From a virus, in the IMG/VR virus record IMGVR_UViG_3300028774_000007, positions 62,001 through 126,000 of that record: a stretch of DNA of 64,000 bases; one strand, given 5' to 3'. Shown here piece after piece: positions 49,941-57,880 of the stretch (position 1 is the stretch's first letter; the number at the start of each line of letters is the position of its first letter). Made by a program: the position numbers and the translations under genes. The notes under the pieces were generated by a model, which searched no databases, was not told the origin of the DNA, and was given only the letters and a program-made list of their open reading frames with translations.

Positions 49941-50378
49941 TTATTTCCTTTCGCTAAACACTTTCTTAACTGTCTCTGAAATCAATTTATTGTCAGCCTT
50001 ACCTTTTAAAAGTGAAAAGTAAGTTTTCATTGCAGTACCAATGTTATCTCCTGCGGTCTTAGTCACATTGATTCCTTCTGAAATAATTTTATACAGTTCT
50101 TGTTCCGTCATTTGAGTAGGTACATAGCTTTGAAGATAAGCTTTTTTATTTAGGCATGAAGTCTTAATGTCTTCCCTGTTTTCCACAAACTCCAATGTCT
50201 CATTAATCTGCTTAATCTCTTTGCTGATAACTTCAATAATTTCCGCATCAGTCAGTTCCCTTTTCAATTCAATGCTTTTGTTTTTGATATTAGAAAGAAC
50301 CATTCTGATACATAATTTAATATCAGTGTTGTCTTCTCTGATTGCCTTGATTAATTCAATTTGTAATTTATTTAACAT
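49941..50378 (-). CDS. GatB/YqeY-domain protein
   Basis: A 145-residue all-helical protein that matches YqeY over its length. KAIREDNTDIKLCIRMVLSN, AEIIEVISKEIKQINETLEF, LQSYVPTQMTEQELYKIISE and GDNIGTAMKTYFSLLKGKAD are the recognisable segments. YqeY is related to the tail of GatB, the tRNA-dependent amidotransferase subunit that recognises tRNA. A phage copy next to a sigma factor and RNA-repair genes hints at tRNA binding; this is inference. First gene after the promoter at 50,411-50,439. Confidence 0.8.
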   Translation of the reverse strand: MLNKLQIELIKAIREDNTDIKLCIRMVLSNIKNKSIELKRELTDAEIIEVISKEIKQINETLEFVENREDIKTSCLNKKAYLQSYVPTQMTEQELYKIISEGINVTKTAGDNIGTAMKTYFSLLKGKADNKLISETVKKVFSERK

Positions 50379-50410
50379 TTTTTTTATCTCCTAATTTATT
50401 TCTTGTTTAT

Positions 50411-50439
50411 ATTATACATTATTTTTGTTTATTTGTCAA
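50411..50439 (-). promoter_or_regulatory. Early sigma-A promoter
   Basis: TTGACA (50,434-50,439), 17-bp spacer, TATAAT (50,411-50,416). Unlike most of the set it lacks the ATATATAG extension after the -10 (TATAAACAAG instead). It lies 6 bp from the sigma factor stop. Confidence 0.88.
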
Positions 50440-50444
50440 GTAAA

Positions 50445-51275
50445 TTAATAATTTAATTTTTCTTGAAGTTTTTTATTAACCATTTTAATTACTTGGTCTA
50501 CTCTTTGTTTAGAAACACCATACATATCACCTATTACTTTATAAGTAATATCTATATCGTCCTCTTTGCTTTTCAACCAAGTCATATAAATTTTCTGTGT
50601 ATTATCGCTATATCTGCTAATATTTTTTTTGATATTAGAGACAAGTTCATTTTTGCTTTCTTCATCTTCAATGTCTTTTTCAACATTAGCATTATTATCC
50701 ACTACACTATTACCTTTAGTTTCAGAAGTTAACGGAAATACATCATCCAAACTATCTTGATTTAACATTGTGGCAATATTATTAAAATCAGACCTTGAAC
50801 ATGCAATGTCACAATTTCTGAACATTTCATCGTATGACATATCTTTGTTTTTTATAATATAGTTCTTAATCTCAATAGCCTTGCTACATGGACTAATGCT
50901 GATATTATCTATGTAGATATCCATGTGCTTTAACCTATTCACAATGGCTGTATAACAGTTAGTAGATAGCTTACCTTTAGTCTCATCATATGTTCTTATA
51001 GCGTTTAGTAGGGCTTCTGAACCTATTTGATACATATCATCATAATCTTTGTCAACTCTAAAAGCATATTTTTCCCATATTATGGAATTTATCATATCCT
51101 TATATTGTGCGTACATTTTAGAGATGCCATCGTTTGCAGTTTTCAATGTATCATTAAGTTCTTTAATTGCATTAATTCCATTGATATTATTATTGCTAAA
51201 GACGACTTCTGGTGCGCTTGCAGTAACTAGATTTACTCTTGCATTATTATCCAACGGAACGTTAAATTCATTCAT
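50445..51275 (-). CDS. RNA polymerase sigma factor
   Basis: A 276-residue sigma-70-family protein. Region 2 is at about 55-125 (KDYDDMYQIGSEALLNAIRT, KLSTNCYTAIVNRLKHMDI) and region 4 at about 215-275, with a helix-turn-helix DITYKVIGDMYGVSKQRVDQVI. The linker is long and acidic. It should direct host RNA polymerase to phage middle or late promoters; the early promoters seen here are already host sigma-A type. It sits between the iteron-like operator region and a promoter. Confidence 0.85.
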   Translation of the reverse strand: MNEFNVPLDNNARVNLVTASAPEVVFSNNNINGINAIKELNDTLKTANDGISKMYAQYKDMINSIIWEKYAFRVDKDYDDMYQIGSEALLNAIRTYDETKGKLSTNCYTAIVNRLKHMDIYIDNISISPCSKAIEIKNYIIKNKDMSYDEMFRNCDIACSRSDFNNIATMLNQDSLDDVFPLTSETKGNSVVDNNANVEKDIEDEESKNELVSNIKKNISRYSDNTQKIYMTWLKSKEDDIDITYKVIGDMYGVSKQRVDQVIKMVNKKLQEKLNY

Positions 51276-51321
51276 TATATTATCCTCTATATTCTTTATA
51301 TTTAATATGATTTACTGTGTA

Positions 51322-51381
51322 GTTCATAAACATAGTTTATCAATTAGTTCATAAACGTAGTTTATAAATTCGTTCATAAAC
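51322..51381. repeat. Iteron/operator array: GTTCATAAAC every 25 bp
   Basis: GTTCATAAAC occurs at 51,322, 51,347 and 51,372, exactly 25 bp apart. After the first two copies a near-inverse half, TAGTTTAT, follows, giving dyad-like units. A fourth half-site TTCA occurs at 51,384. The array lies 47-106 bp upstream of the sigma-factor start on its coding strand, in a 347-nt gap. It may be an operator controlling the sigma gene or an origin-type iteron set. Confidence 0.7.
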
Positions 51382-51622
51382 TGTTCACAGTATGAGTGAG
51401 ATGTAATTTTGTAGAGGTTTATTCATTTATTTGGCATATGCGGTATTGATTTTGCATATAAATAGGATATATGGTAATTTAATTCTTAATTTAATTGATT
51501 AATTGCAAATTCAATTTTTTAAAAAAAATAAAAATTAAAATTTGACCATATCGTTTTGAAGTGTGGGTGGGGGACGGGGGCAAGTATAAAAAAGTGGTCT
51601 TATGTAAAAATGAGTATAAAAA
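51382..51622. other. A+T-rich gap with G-rich tract, origin candidate
   Basis: Between the iterons and the gene at 51,623 there is no convincing frame. It holds an extremely A+T-rich stretch (about 51,475-51,545, including AATTTTTTAAAAAAAATAAAAATTAAAATTT) followed by a G-run block GGGTGGGGGACGGGGG at 51,565-51,580, exceptional for this genome. Iterons, A+T-rich element and G-tract side by side recall replication origins; no DnaA boxes were recognised. Confidence 0.4.
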
Positions 51623-52324
51623 TCAATCTACCCCATCGTATAAACTTGCAGATAAATCTTCGTCTAATTGCGAATCCTTAATTGCTTGAATCAGTTTTAC
51701 CTTTGTTTCCCTACACATACTATATCCATATCCTTTGTAGCGTAATGCTCTCTCAAATGAACTAACAGGGTATGGCAGTATATTATCCGCTACTAATCTA
51801 TGCTGTAGCAAGTGTTCAAAGAAATCCTTATGATAAACAGTTTGATACTGGTCTGTTTCACCGTTAGCTATTTTGTAATAAGCGAATTTAGTTATAGTCC
51901 AATCAAACCGATTCATAACCTCTTCATAAAAACCGAATGTTGACCTAATCAATTCTAAAACAACGTCATTATCTTTATGGTTATAGGCAATTACTTTGTC
52001 ATTCTCATAACGTAACGTGTAATCCGAATCAGCTTTTATTAATAAATCTACTTCGTTGAATGCCGCTTCATCAAAGAAAAACATATCGATATCTTTAAAT
52101 TTTTGCGACGTGAAGATGTTCTTAAAACAGCCACCCGCAATAAAGCACCTATAACTTTTAAGATATTTATTGAGGAATTGCAACCCCATAAAACTTTCGG
52201 AAGATTTAGTTCTATATGTAGTCTCTGCGGCATCCTTTTTAATAAAACCTTTAGGATTACCAAAAGGCTCAAACAAACCTAAGTCCTTATCTAAATCCAT
52301 AAAATCATTAGTTACTCCAAACAT
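51623..52324 (-). CDS. Nucleotidyltransferase-fold protein (poly(A) polymerase/CCA-adding-like head)
   Basis: A 233-residue protein. CFIAGGCFKNIFTSQKFKDIDMFFFD carries the Gly-Gly (64-65) and D-x-D (78, 80) of the pol-beta-type nucleotidyltransferase head, and VVLELIRSTFG a strand corresponding to the third acidic position. The rest is helical (MNRFDWTITKFAYYK), as in CCA-adding enzymes without their full neck and tail. It could repair tRNA 3' ends or modify another RNA. It overlaps the next gene by one base. Confidence 0.75.
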   Translation of the reverse strand: MFGVTNDFMDLDKDLGLFEPFGNPKGFIKKDAAETTYRTKSSESFMGLQFLNKYLKSYRCFIAGGCFKNIFTSQKFKDIDMFFFDEAAFNEVDLLIKADSDYTLRYENDKVIAYNHKDNDVVLELIRSTFGFYEEVMNRFDWTITKFAYYKIANGETDQYQTVYHKDFFEHLLQHRLVADNILPYPVSSFERALRYKGYGYSMCRETKVKLIQAIKDSQLDEDLSASLYDGVD

Positions 52325-53094
52325 TAAGATTCCCTACATTTCTCTAAAATTAGGTAAACAGCCATATCTTTTGAGACACCTTCATCTACCATAGCTTTAG
52401 CAAATTTTTTAATTATATCAAAGTTTTTAGGATGTAGTATTGTTGAAAAGGTTTCACTAAATCCTAAACTAACCATATATTCTTTAAATAAATGATGATG
52501 TGCGTTATAAACACTTTTATATTTATACACTAATAAATACATTTCTAAAGAGTTTACTTCACGATACTGTGTTGCACATTGTAAAGACAAACAAAGTTCT
52601 AAAGATTTAAAGAAATCACTATATGTATCTTTAATAGCTATTTCTTCTGTTAGAATAATAGATTTAGCTACAAGTACACAGCTTATTTTTTTACCAAAAT
52701 AGTAATCGTGTGATTCAGAAATTTTACCGTAATCTTTATATGTATTGCTATTAACGTCTACTAAAGCTTTACATTTAAAGTATCTACAATTATAATAATT
52801 ACCAATAGAATAAAATACATGAGGCAATTCTTTACAGAAATGAAAACCATTAGAACATAACTTAATAGGTCTATCATTTGTAATATCGGATTGCTTTCCT
52901 ACCTCATACTGAAATTTACCATAGCAACGTAGGTCTAAATCCGTAGCTTTAAACCCTTCCACCCATTGCCAATCTTCTTGTGTTGTAGGAGAAGAAGTTA
53001 AAATACTTTTTTCTTCTGTTGTGTCACCTTTAAATATTGGATTTTTATCATACTCTTTCATAGATTCTTTAACTTTATTTTTATCAAAAAACAT
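52324..53094 (-). CDS. Hypothetical protein (DUF7666-like)
   Basis: A 256-residue protein. WVEGFKATDLDLRCYGKFQYEVGK ... LCSNGFHFCKELPHVFYS is a recognisable phage motif (K-G-F-x-LC-x-x-GFHFC), seen in many fibre-distant phage genes of unknown role. Its C-terminal half is helical (AVDEGVSKDMAVYLI) and may mediate oligomerisation. Behind AAAAGGAGAAACAC. Confidence 0.65.
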   Translation of the reverse strand: MFFDKNKVKESMKEYDKNPIFKGDTTEEKSILTSSPTTQEDWQWVEGFKATDLDLRCYGKFQYEVGKQSDITNDRPIKLCSNGFHFCKELPHVFYSIGNYYNCRYFKCKALVDVNSNTYKDYGKISESHDYYFGKKISCVLVAKSIILTEEIAIKDTYSDFFKSLELCLSLQCATQYREVNSLEMYLLVYKYKSVYNAHHHLFKEYMVSLGFSETFSTILHPKNFDIIKKFAKAMVDEGVSKDMAVYLILEKCRES

Positions 53095-53230
53095 GTGTTT
53101 CTCCTTTTATGTATTATATTTATTTGTTATTAGGAATGGGACGAAAGATGCGTATAAGATAAGAGGGGCGAACTCTCTTAAAATCATTGTTTTGCTCATA
53201 TCAAATATGGCTTAAACGTTGATAAAAAGT

Positions 53231-53317
53231 TAGCATAGAATTACCACCCCCTTTTTGGCACTTAGACCATATAAACATTAGCGTAACTTGCGAAATAGGG
53301 TCTAGCATAGAATTACC
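53231..53317. repeat. Two 15-bp direct repeats in a 247-nt gap
   Basis: TAGCATAGAATTACC occurs at 53,231-53,245 and again at 53,303-53,317, each followed by a C-rich triplet (ACCCCC / GCCCTC). The gap 53,095-53,341 has no supported gene. A 6-bp inverted repeat TAGACC/GGGTCTA flanks the second copy. These could be regulatory sites for the gene at 52,324-53,094. Confidence 0.6.
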
Positions 53318-53341
53318 GCCCTCATAAAATCCAATGAAACA

Positions 53342-54466
53342 TTAGTCTCTTATTAAACTGTCTATATATTCGGCATAATTTTCATCAGCATCAAATGGCG
53401 GTTTATCACTATCTTTATAAGTAATTGATTGAATAAACTTTAATCTTGTTTCTATAAAAGTAATATCCTTAACGTAGGGAATTTCAGATACATAGACAAG
53501 TCCTAAATGATTTAAGGTTGAACCCTTGATTTCTTTATACTTAATGAATTTAGTGTAGATTTTTTCATCGTCGATGAACGTTCTACTTGTCCATTTATCA
53601 ACAGGAATCCAAATTGATTCAATTAATCTGCCTTTAAGATATAGGTTTTTCACTTCGACCTTTACAGCTTGTGGGAAATTACCCTCAAAGGTATTACCAG
53701 TTAGCATATGTGACCTTATATAGCCACAGCTAGGATTATAGTAGCAGTCCTTCATAGCTTTCATGTAACGGTCAAATCCATCCCATCTGACAGCAGAAAC
53801 GGGGATATAGTCTTTACAAATAACGTTCTCATTTAAGTTTACATTAGGGTTAACGCACAACGTTACATTTTTTTCTTTTTTGACCAGTCTGCAAATTGTG
53901 CCGACCCCATCAACATATCCAGCATTGATACAACTATTGCATTTTAAATTAATATCGATATCTCTGTAATCACATGTATTACAGATATTTTTGTTAAGAT
54001 ATTTATTAATAATTGCTACACAGCCCTCGCGACCAGTTGCATATTCAAAATTATCAAAGAAGAATACAAATTTTTTAGGAATTTTGTAGGTGTTCGCAAG
54101 ATATGAATAAGTATAGATATCATCCTTATCTTCTTTAGCATCGACAAGGATTGGTTTCCATGCAATATCATAACTGTCATAATATGGAGCATAGGCATTA
54201 TACATTCTTCTTGTTTGTGGAATAGTAGCTTGTACTGGCAACGAATTAATGTATTCTTCGCATTTTTTAAAAGCTGTGCGTGGATTACCGTCTTCTATTA
54301 AAAAGGTTGCATCTTTTGGCTGATAGTGTAATCCATCACTACCATTATTTTTGTAATAATACCCATAAGCGCTTTCAATACTTTCATCTATATTAATAAG
54401 TCTAGGTATAAATTTTCTAACTAATGTTGCTTTTTCAAGTTCGGGTATATAAGCTAATTTTCCCAT
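53342..54466 (-). CDS. Hypothetical large protein with Cys clusters
   Basis: A 374-residue protein. It has an N-terminal helical region, then a zinc-ribbon-like patch (CNTCDYRDIDINLKCNSCIN, residues 162-181) with a later C-R-L and CVNPNVNLNENVICKDY, and a beta-rich C-terminal half. No known domain. The clusters suggest a metal site. It starts 40 bp after the promoter at 54,506-54,534 and is the only gene in its unit before the repeats. Confidence 0.65.
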   Translation of the reverse strand: MGKLAYIPELEKATLVRKFIPRLINIDESIESAYGYYYKNNGSDGLHYQPKDATFLIEDGNPRTAFKKCEEYINSLPVQATIPQTRRMYNAYAPYYDSYDIAWKPILVDAKEDKDDIYTYSYLANTYKIPKKFVFFFDNFEYATGREGCVAIINKYLNKNICNTCDYRDIDINLKCNSCINAGYVDGVGTICRLVKKEKNVTLCVNPNVNLNENVICKDYIPVSAVRWDGFDRYMKAMKDCYYNPSCGYIRSHMLTGNTFEGNFPQAVKVEVKNLYLKGRLIESIWIPVDKWTSRTFIDDEKIYTKFIKYKEIKGSTLNHLGLVYVSEIPYVKDITFIETRLKFIQSITYKDSDKPPFDADENYAEYIDSLIRD

Positions 54467-54505
54467 TTCTCTTTCTCCTTTTATTGTGTCTTATCTTGTA
54501 GATGT

Positions 54506-54534
54506 ATTATACCTTAGATTTGTTTATTTGTCAA
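54506..54534 (-). promoter_or_regulatory. Early sigma-A promoter
   Basis: TTGACA (54,529-54,534), 17-bp spacer, TATAAT (54,506-54,511), then ACATCTAC. It overlaps the last codons of the 54,524-54,934 gene. Confidence 0.9.
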
Positions 54535-54934
54535 GTAATATAACAAATTCTTTTAGTCTATTTATCTCGTTATTTAAAATATCAGTTACTAATAAAATAT
54601 CTTTATCATTCATTGATTTATTTTTAAATTGTTTTGCTTCTTTTAAAAAATATCTTAGTGTAGCATTCGTTTTATTCCAAGTCCAATTTTCACCCAATGG
54701 GCTAGTATCCATATTAATTACTTTGCTATTATATTTATTAAAAGCTATATAAATATTCGGAAGATAACCTTGCAATATATTATCTTCCGAAATGTGACCA
54801 CCACAACAATACAACGTTTTGTATCCTTTTCTATTTAGAATACAAATAATATCCGAAATATTATCATCAATCTCTGCTTTATATTGATAGCTATGATTAC
54901 AACTCTTATCCCAACATACAGTACATACTTTCAA
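54524..54934 (-). CDS. Hypothetical protein with Cys/His N-terminus
   Basis: A 136-residue protein behind AAGGTGGTGATAT. The start VCTVCWDKSCNHSYQYKAE and the CCGGHISE turn at about 44-50 could bind zinc or nucleotide. GYKTLYCCGGH followed by YIAFNKYNS recurs in clostridial phages without assigned function. Its 3' end carries the promoter for the downstream gene. Confidence 0.6.
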   Translation of the reverse strand: MKVCTVCWDKSCNHSYQYKAEIDDNISDIICILNRKGYKTLYCCGGHISEDNILQGYLPNIYIAFNKYNSKVINMDTSPLGENWTWNKTNATLRYFLKEAKQFKNKSMNDKDILLVTDILNNEINRLKEFVILLDK

Positions 54935-54986
54935 AATATCACCACCTTATTTTATATTATATGCAATTTAAAATAAATTATGATTA

Positions 54987-55277
54987 TTATCTATAGGAAT
55001 ATGGTTCGCCGTCGGTATCACCGTATACTATGTAATTGACAACATATTTAATTGTTAAAAAGCCACCGCAAATTAAAAACAATGCAAGTAAGCAATTAAT
55101 ACACGGCACGAAACAAGGAAGTGAAAACATTAGCTTCTCCCAAAAAGATACACTTTTTGTTGCCTTTTTGAACTTTTCATTTTGACGTTGCAAACTAACG
55201 CAAGTACCTTTTAAGACAATAAACGCTATTATTAAAGTAATAATTGTGCTAATGATATAGAACATTAAAAATTCCAT
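54987..55277 (-). CDS. Two-TM membrane protein, paralogue A
   Basis: A 96-residue protein: MEFLMFYIISTIITLIIAFI (TM1), a polar coiled segment (LQRQNEKFKKATKSVSFWEK) and TM2 (about 52-75). It is clearly paralogous to the protein at 57,079-57,375 (MDFLIFYIISTIIVLLIKAI, then a polar stretch and TM2). Both have their polar middle predicted inside or outside together. Role unknown; membrane scaffold is possible. Confidence 0.7.
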   Translation of the reverse strand: MEFLMFYIISTIITLIIAFIVLKGTCVSLQRQNEKFKKATKSVSFWEKLMFSLPCFVPCINCLLALFLICGGFLTIKYVVNYIVYGDTDGEPYSYR

Positions 55278-55290
55278 TTGAATTTCTCCT

Positions 55291-55608
55291 TTAATTTTTA
55301 TCTATTTTTTGACCGCATTTCATGCAGTAATCTTCGCCTATCTCTAGTGCATGACCACACCGCTTACAGTGTAATGTAAATTTCAATAAATCATCTGCAC
55401 CGCCATCATCATGAATAAAAACACTACTTAACCCTAATCCAGAAACTGGTTTTTCGGATATTTGTTTTGAAATGCAATCAATGATTTCTTGATGATTATT
55501 GATTTCATTTGTAAAATCGTATATCCTATTTTGTTCTTCCAATGACTTAAATGTATCAATTCCTATTTGCTGTAGTTTTATATATTTTTTTAGATTTTCT
55601 TCGTTCAT
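55291..55608 (-). CDS. Zinc-ribbon protein
   Basis: A 105-residue protein. Helical first half (NEENLKKYIKLQQIGIDTFKS), then a conserved C-terminal zinc-ribbon (HCKRCGHALEIGEDYCMKCGQK). The ribosome binding site is AAAGGAGAAACAAG. Unknown function, but it pairs in position with a membrane protein. Confidence 0.65.
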   Translation of the reverse strand: MNEENLKKYIKLQQIGIDTFKSLEEQNRIYDFTNEINNHQEIIDCISKQISEKPVSGLGLSSVFIHDDGGADDLLKFTLHCKRCGHALEIGEDYCMKCGQKIDKN

Positions 55609-55637
55609 CTTGTTTCTCCTTTCATTTGGTTTTGTTA

Positions 55638-55853
55638 TTATATTTTACCAAAATTTATATTAAATAACATTGACATTCCATAATCTCTTAACTTAAAAAC
55701 TTTATTTTCTTCGCTTGCTTTATTTTTCTTTTCATCTGGCATATCGTCACCATGCATGGTACACAGTCCACTGTCCTCATACTTGCAACTACCCATAACT
55801 GTCGCGTAGGGGCACTCCGTACCCTCAATGTAACAAAAATTACCCATTGCCAT
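55638..55853 (-). CDS. Small Cys-rich protein
   Basis: A 71-residue protein with MAMGNFCYIEGTECPYATVM followed by a CTMHGDDMPDEKKN linker. Several Cys (7, 14, 22, 31) and His make a metal site likely. Behind AAGGGGTAAATGTC. No family recognised. Confidence 0.6.
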   Translation of the reverse strand: MAMGNFCYIEGTECPYATVMGSCKYEDSGLCTMHGDDMPDEKKNKASEENKVFKLRDYGMSMLFNINFGKI

Positions 55854-55961
55854 GACATTTACCCCTTTAATTCATTGTATTATTTTATCATGATTTTTAG
55901 ATGCCCTAGAAGGCTCTGTATGACACGATAATTTTGGGTATAAGATTACCCTACCCCCTAT

Positions 55962-55984
55962 AAAAAAGTGTCTCCTGTGGACAC
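55962..55984 (-). terminator. Rho-independent terminator candidate
   Basis: On the - strand GTGTC-CACAGGA-GACAC (55,984-55,968) is followed by TTTTTT (55,967-55,962). It ends transcription of the 56,038-56,379 gene. The stem is only 5 bp but GC-rich for this genome. The gap 55,854-56,037 also holds GGGTA-TAAGAT-TACCC near 55,935-55,950. Confidence 0.6.
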
Positions 55985-56037
55985 GATTTCACTAAAATCT
56001 ACCGAATTTGAAAAATTTTGAGAATAAAATCAAAGTT

Positions 56038-56379
56038 TCATCGAATTGCTTTTACAGCGAAAGACAACTCTTGTCTTTTTTGGTTTACTTGTATAATTTC
56101 TTCTCTTAATTTTTTAAACTTGTTTTGTTTATTATTATTTCTAGCAGAAATTCTGCCAACACATTCTGTACTCCCCCAAAAGATACAATAAACCTTATTA
56201 TTTTTAGTAGTATCAATCCATATCAAAGGAATTTGAGATAAAATAATTTTCCTTCCATCGATATTATATTTTGAAAAATTGTCATTAATAAAATACGATG
56301 GACTATGTGGGCAAATATCCTTATTCCAATTATCATTAAAATCAATCAAAATTTCTGACAAATATATCACCTTCTTCAA
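56038..56379 (-). CDS. Hypothetical protein
   Basis: A 113-residue protein. It has a beta-rich start (VIYLSEILIDFNDNWNKDI), an IPLIWIDTTKNNKVYCIFWG strand pair and a basic helical end (NNKQNKFKKLREEIIQ). No known family. It is the last gene before a terminator. Confidence 0.55.
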   Translation of the reverse strand: MKKVIYLSEILIDFNDNWNKDICPHSPSYFINDNFSKYNIDGRKIILSQIPLIWIDTTKNNKVYCIFWGSTECVGRISARNNNKQNKFKKLREEIIQVNQKRQELSFAVKAIR

Positions 56380-56399
56380 ACAAAACTAAACTTTTATTT

Positions 56400-56546
56400 T
56401 TACGAAAAAAAATAATTTTGGGTACAAATTAAAAAAATTACTATACTACCAACTGTATAGCCAAACAAATATTGATATTTTTCTGAAACATGATTTCGTA
56501 ATATCGCTCCAATGACAATTAATATAAAAGCAATAAATAAAAACAT
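56400..56546 (-). CDS. Small membrane protein, 48 residues
   Basis: An ATG at 56,546 behind AAGGATAAACA opens MFLFIAFILIVIGAILRNHV and continues with a second hydrophobic stretch (YTVGSIVIFLICTQ) to TAA 56,400. Two membrane helices. Its spacing and ribosome binding site make it likely real. Confidence 0.65.
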   Translation of the reverse strand: MFLFIAFILIVIGAILRNHVSEKYQYLFGYTVGSIVIFLICTQNYFFS

Positions 56547-56549
56547 TGT

Positions 56550-57098
56550 TTATCCTTCCTCATCTGGTGTATTCATTATGTCAATTAAAATATTAGTAGC
56601 ATATTCAAGATAATTTAAGTCCGATATTAAAGATGATTGAAATGTTGGATATTGATTTTTATCATAATAGCATAATCCATTTTCATCTGGCTTTAAATTT
56701 ATATTACGATTAGGCATTTTAAGCGAGTAAATAAATTGGGTTAACATGAATTTTTCAAATTCGTTAAAATCACTTGTATCAATTTTAGCAATATCATCAT
56801 CGATAACAGCTTCAATTACTTTAAACATGATTGGGGCTGAATGCGTAGCTGAAATAATTTCAAACCCAAATTCCTTCTTAAATCTGTATGGAATATAGTT
56901 TGTGCAATTTTTATCGATTTGGCTTAATACAGTCTTTAATCTTTTAGCTTTTTCTTTGTCTATTTTTTCCAAGCGAAACATAATTGCATTAAGATAAAAC
57001 TTTTGAGAATCTTGTCTATAAGCCCTCAAAGCTAAACTTTGAATCTCTTGTAATTGTTTAGAAACTTCTGGTCTATAATTAATGGTAGTATCTCTCAT
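56550..57098 (-). CDS. Hypothetical helical protein
   Basis: The ribosome binding site GGAAGAG favours ATG 57,098 (182 residues) over 57,125. The protein is helical, with QLQEIQSLALRAYRQDSQKF and a conserved-looking KFYLNAIMFRLEK. No known domain. Its start overlaps the membrane-protein gene upstream. Confidence 0.6.
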   Translation of the reverse strand: MRDTTINYRPEVSKQLQEIQSLALRAYRQDSQKFYLNAIMFRLEKIDKEKAKRLKTVLSQIDKNCTNYIPYRFKKEFGFEIISATHSAPIMFKVIEAVIDDDIAKIDTSDFNEFEKFMLTQFIYSLKMPNRNINLKPDENGLCYYDKNQYPTFQSSLISDLNYLEYATNILIDIMNTPDEEG

Positions 57099-57375
57099 TT
57101 GTCTCTTCCTTCTTTTCTTTCCCATAAACGTCTATTCTGACATCATTTTTAACGTCATCTTGACTAAATATAAGTATAATAATAATACCTATATTTATCA
57201 ATGGCAAAAGAAGCATTAAATTATTAGCTATCTTTTCAGAAATTGTAATTTTTTTTTGCTTTTCTTTAAAATCTGGAAGTTCTCTCTTTAATTGATTGGA
57301 TACTGATTTGATAATTATAGCTTTAATTAATAAAACTATAATTGTGCTGATAATGTAAAATATTAAAAAATCCAT
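57079..57375 (-). CDS. Two-TM membrane protein, paralogue B
   Basis: A 98-residue protein related to the one at 54,987-55,277: both start M(D/E)FLxFYIISTII, have a polar helical middle and a second hydrophobic segment (LLLPLINIGIIIILIF here). They flank a block of five small genes, suggesting a duplication. The polar tail KKEETNERYYH differs. Confidence 0.7.
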   Translation of the reverse strand: MDFLIFYIISTIIVLLIKAIIIKSVSNQLKRELPDFKEKQKKITISEKIANNLMLLLPLINIGIIIILIFSQDDVKNDVRIDVYGKEKKEETNERYYH

Positions 57376-57394
57376 TTGTCTATCATCCTTTCTT

Positions 57395-57550
57395 TTATTC
57401 TGCTTCTGTGATAATTCCGTAAGAAATTAATTGCTCATATTGTTTTATCGCATGAGGTACGGTAGTTTCCCAATATGCCCCACCTTTATTTAAAGACAAT
57501 ACCAGTTCCAAAATAAGTTCCTCTTTGCTCATTTGTTCGTCTTCATTCAT
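57395..57550 (-). CDS. Small acidic protein, 51 residues
   Basis: ATG 57,550 (MNEDEQMSKEELILELVLSL ... GIITEAE) to TAA 57,395. The frame starts 2 bases after the next gene's stop, preceded by AAGGAGAACTAATC. Helical; no match recognised. Confidence 0.65.
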   Translation of the reverse strand: MNEDEQMSKEELILELVLSLNKGGAYWETTVPHAIKQYEQLISYGIITEAE

Positions 57551-57552
57551 GA

Positions 57553-57876
57553 TTAGTTCTCCTTAATTTTATTTGATTTGCAAGTAATAATTAAACAATT
57601 GCAGTACTGTTCAAGTTCTTTGAAACCTTCAAAATCTATATTATCTCTCTCTTGATTAGTATAGATGATGATATATTCATATTTTAGAATATATAAAGCC
57701 TTGACATATGATATAACATTAGATATCGAAATTTTACCACTTCCAATATTCCAAACGTTTCTACAAGGCGATAAGATATTTGGATTGTCTTGAACAAATG
57801 CTAAAGAATTTGAACTTGCGGTAATTAGGTCTTGTACCACTTTTGATTTATAGGGGCTACCCTCTAATATAAGCAT
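57553..57876 (-). CDS. Hypothetical protein
   Basis: A 107-residue alpha/beta protein (MLILEGSPYKSKVVQDLITA ... YILKYEYIIIYTNQERDNID) with a possible nucleotide-binding start, but no P-loop. It lies 4 bases downstream of the adenylosuccinate synthetase gene and may be functionally linked. Confidence 0.6.
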   Translation of the reverse strand: MLILEGSPYKSKVVQDLITASSNSLAFVQDNPNILSPCRNVWNIGSGKISISNVISYVKALYILKYEYIIIYTNQERDNIDFEGFKELEQYCNCLIITCKSNKIKEN

Positions 57877-57880
57877 TGTT

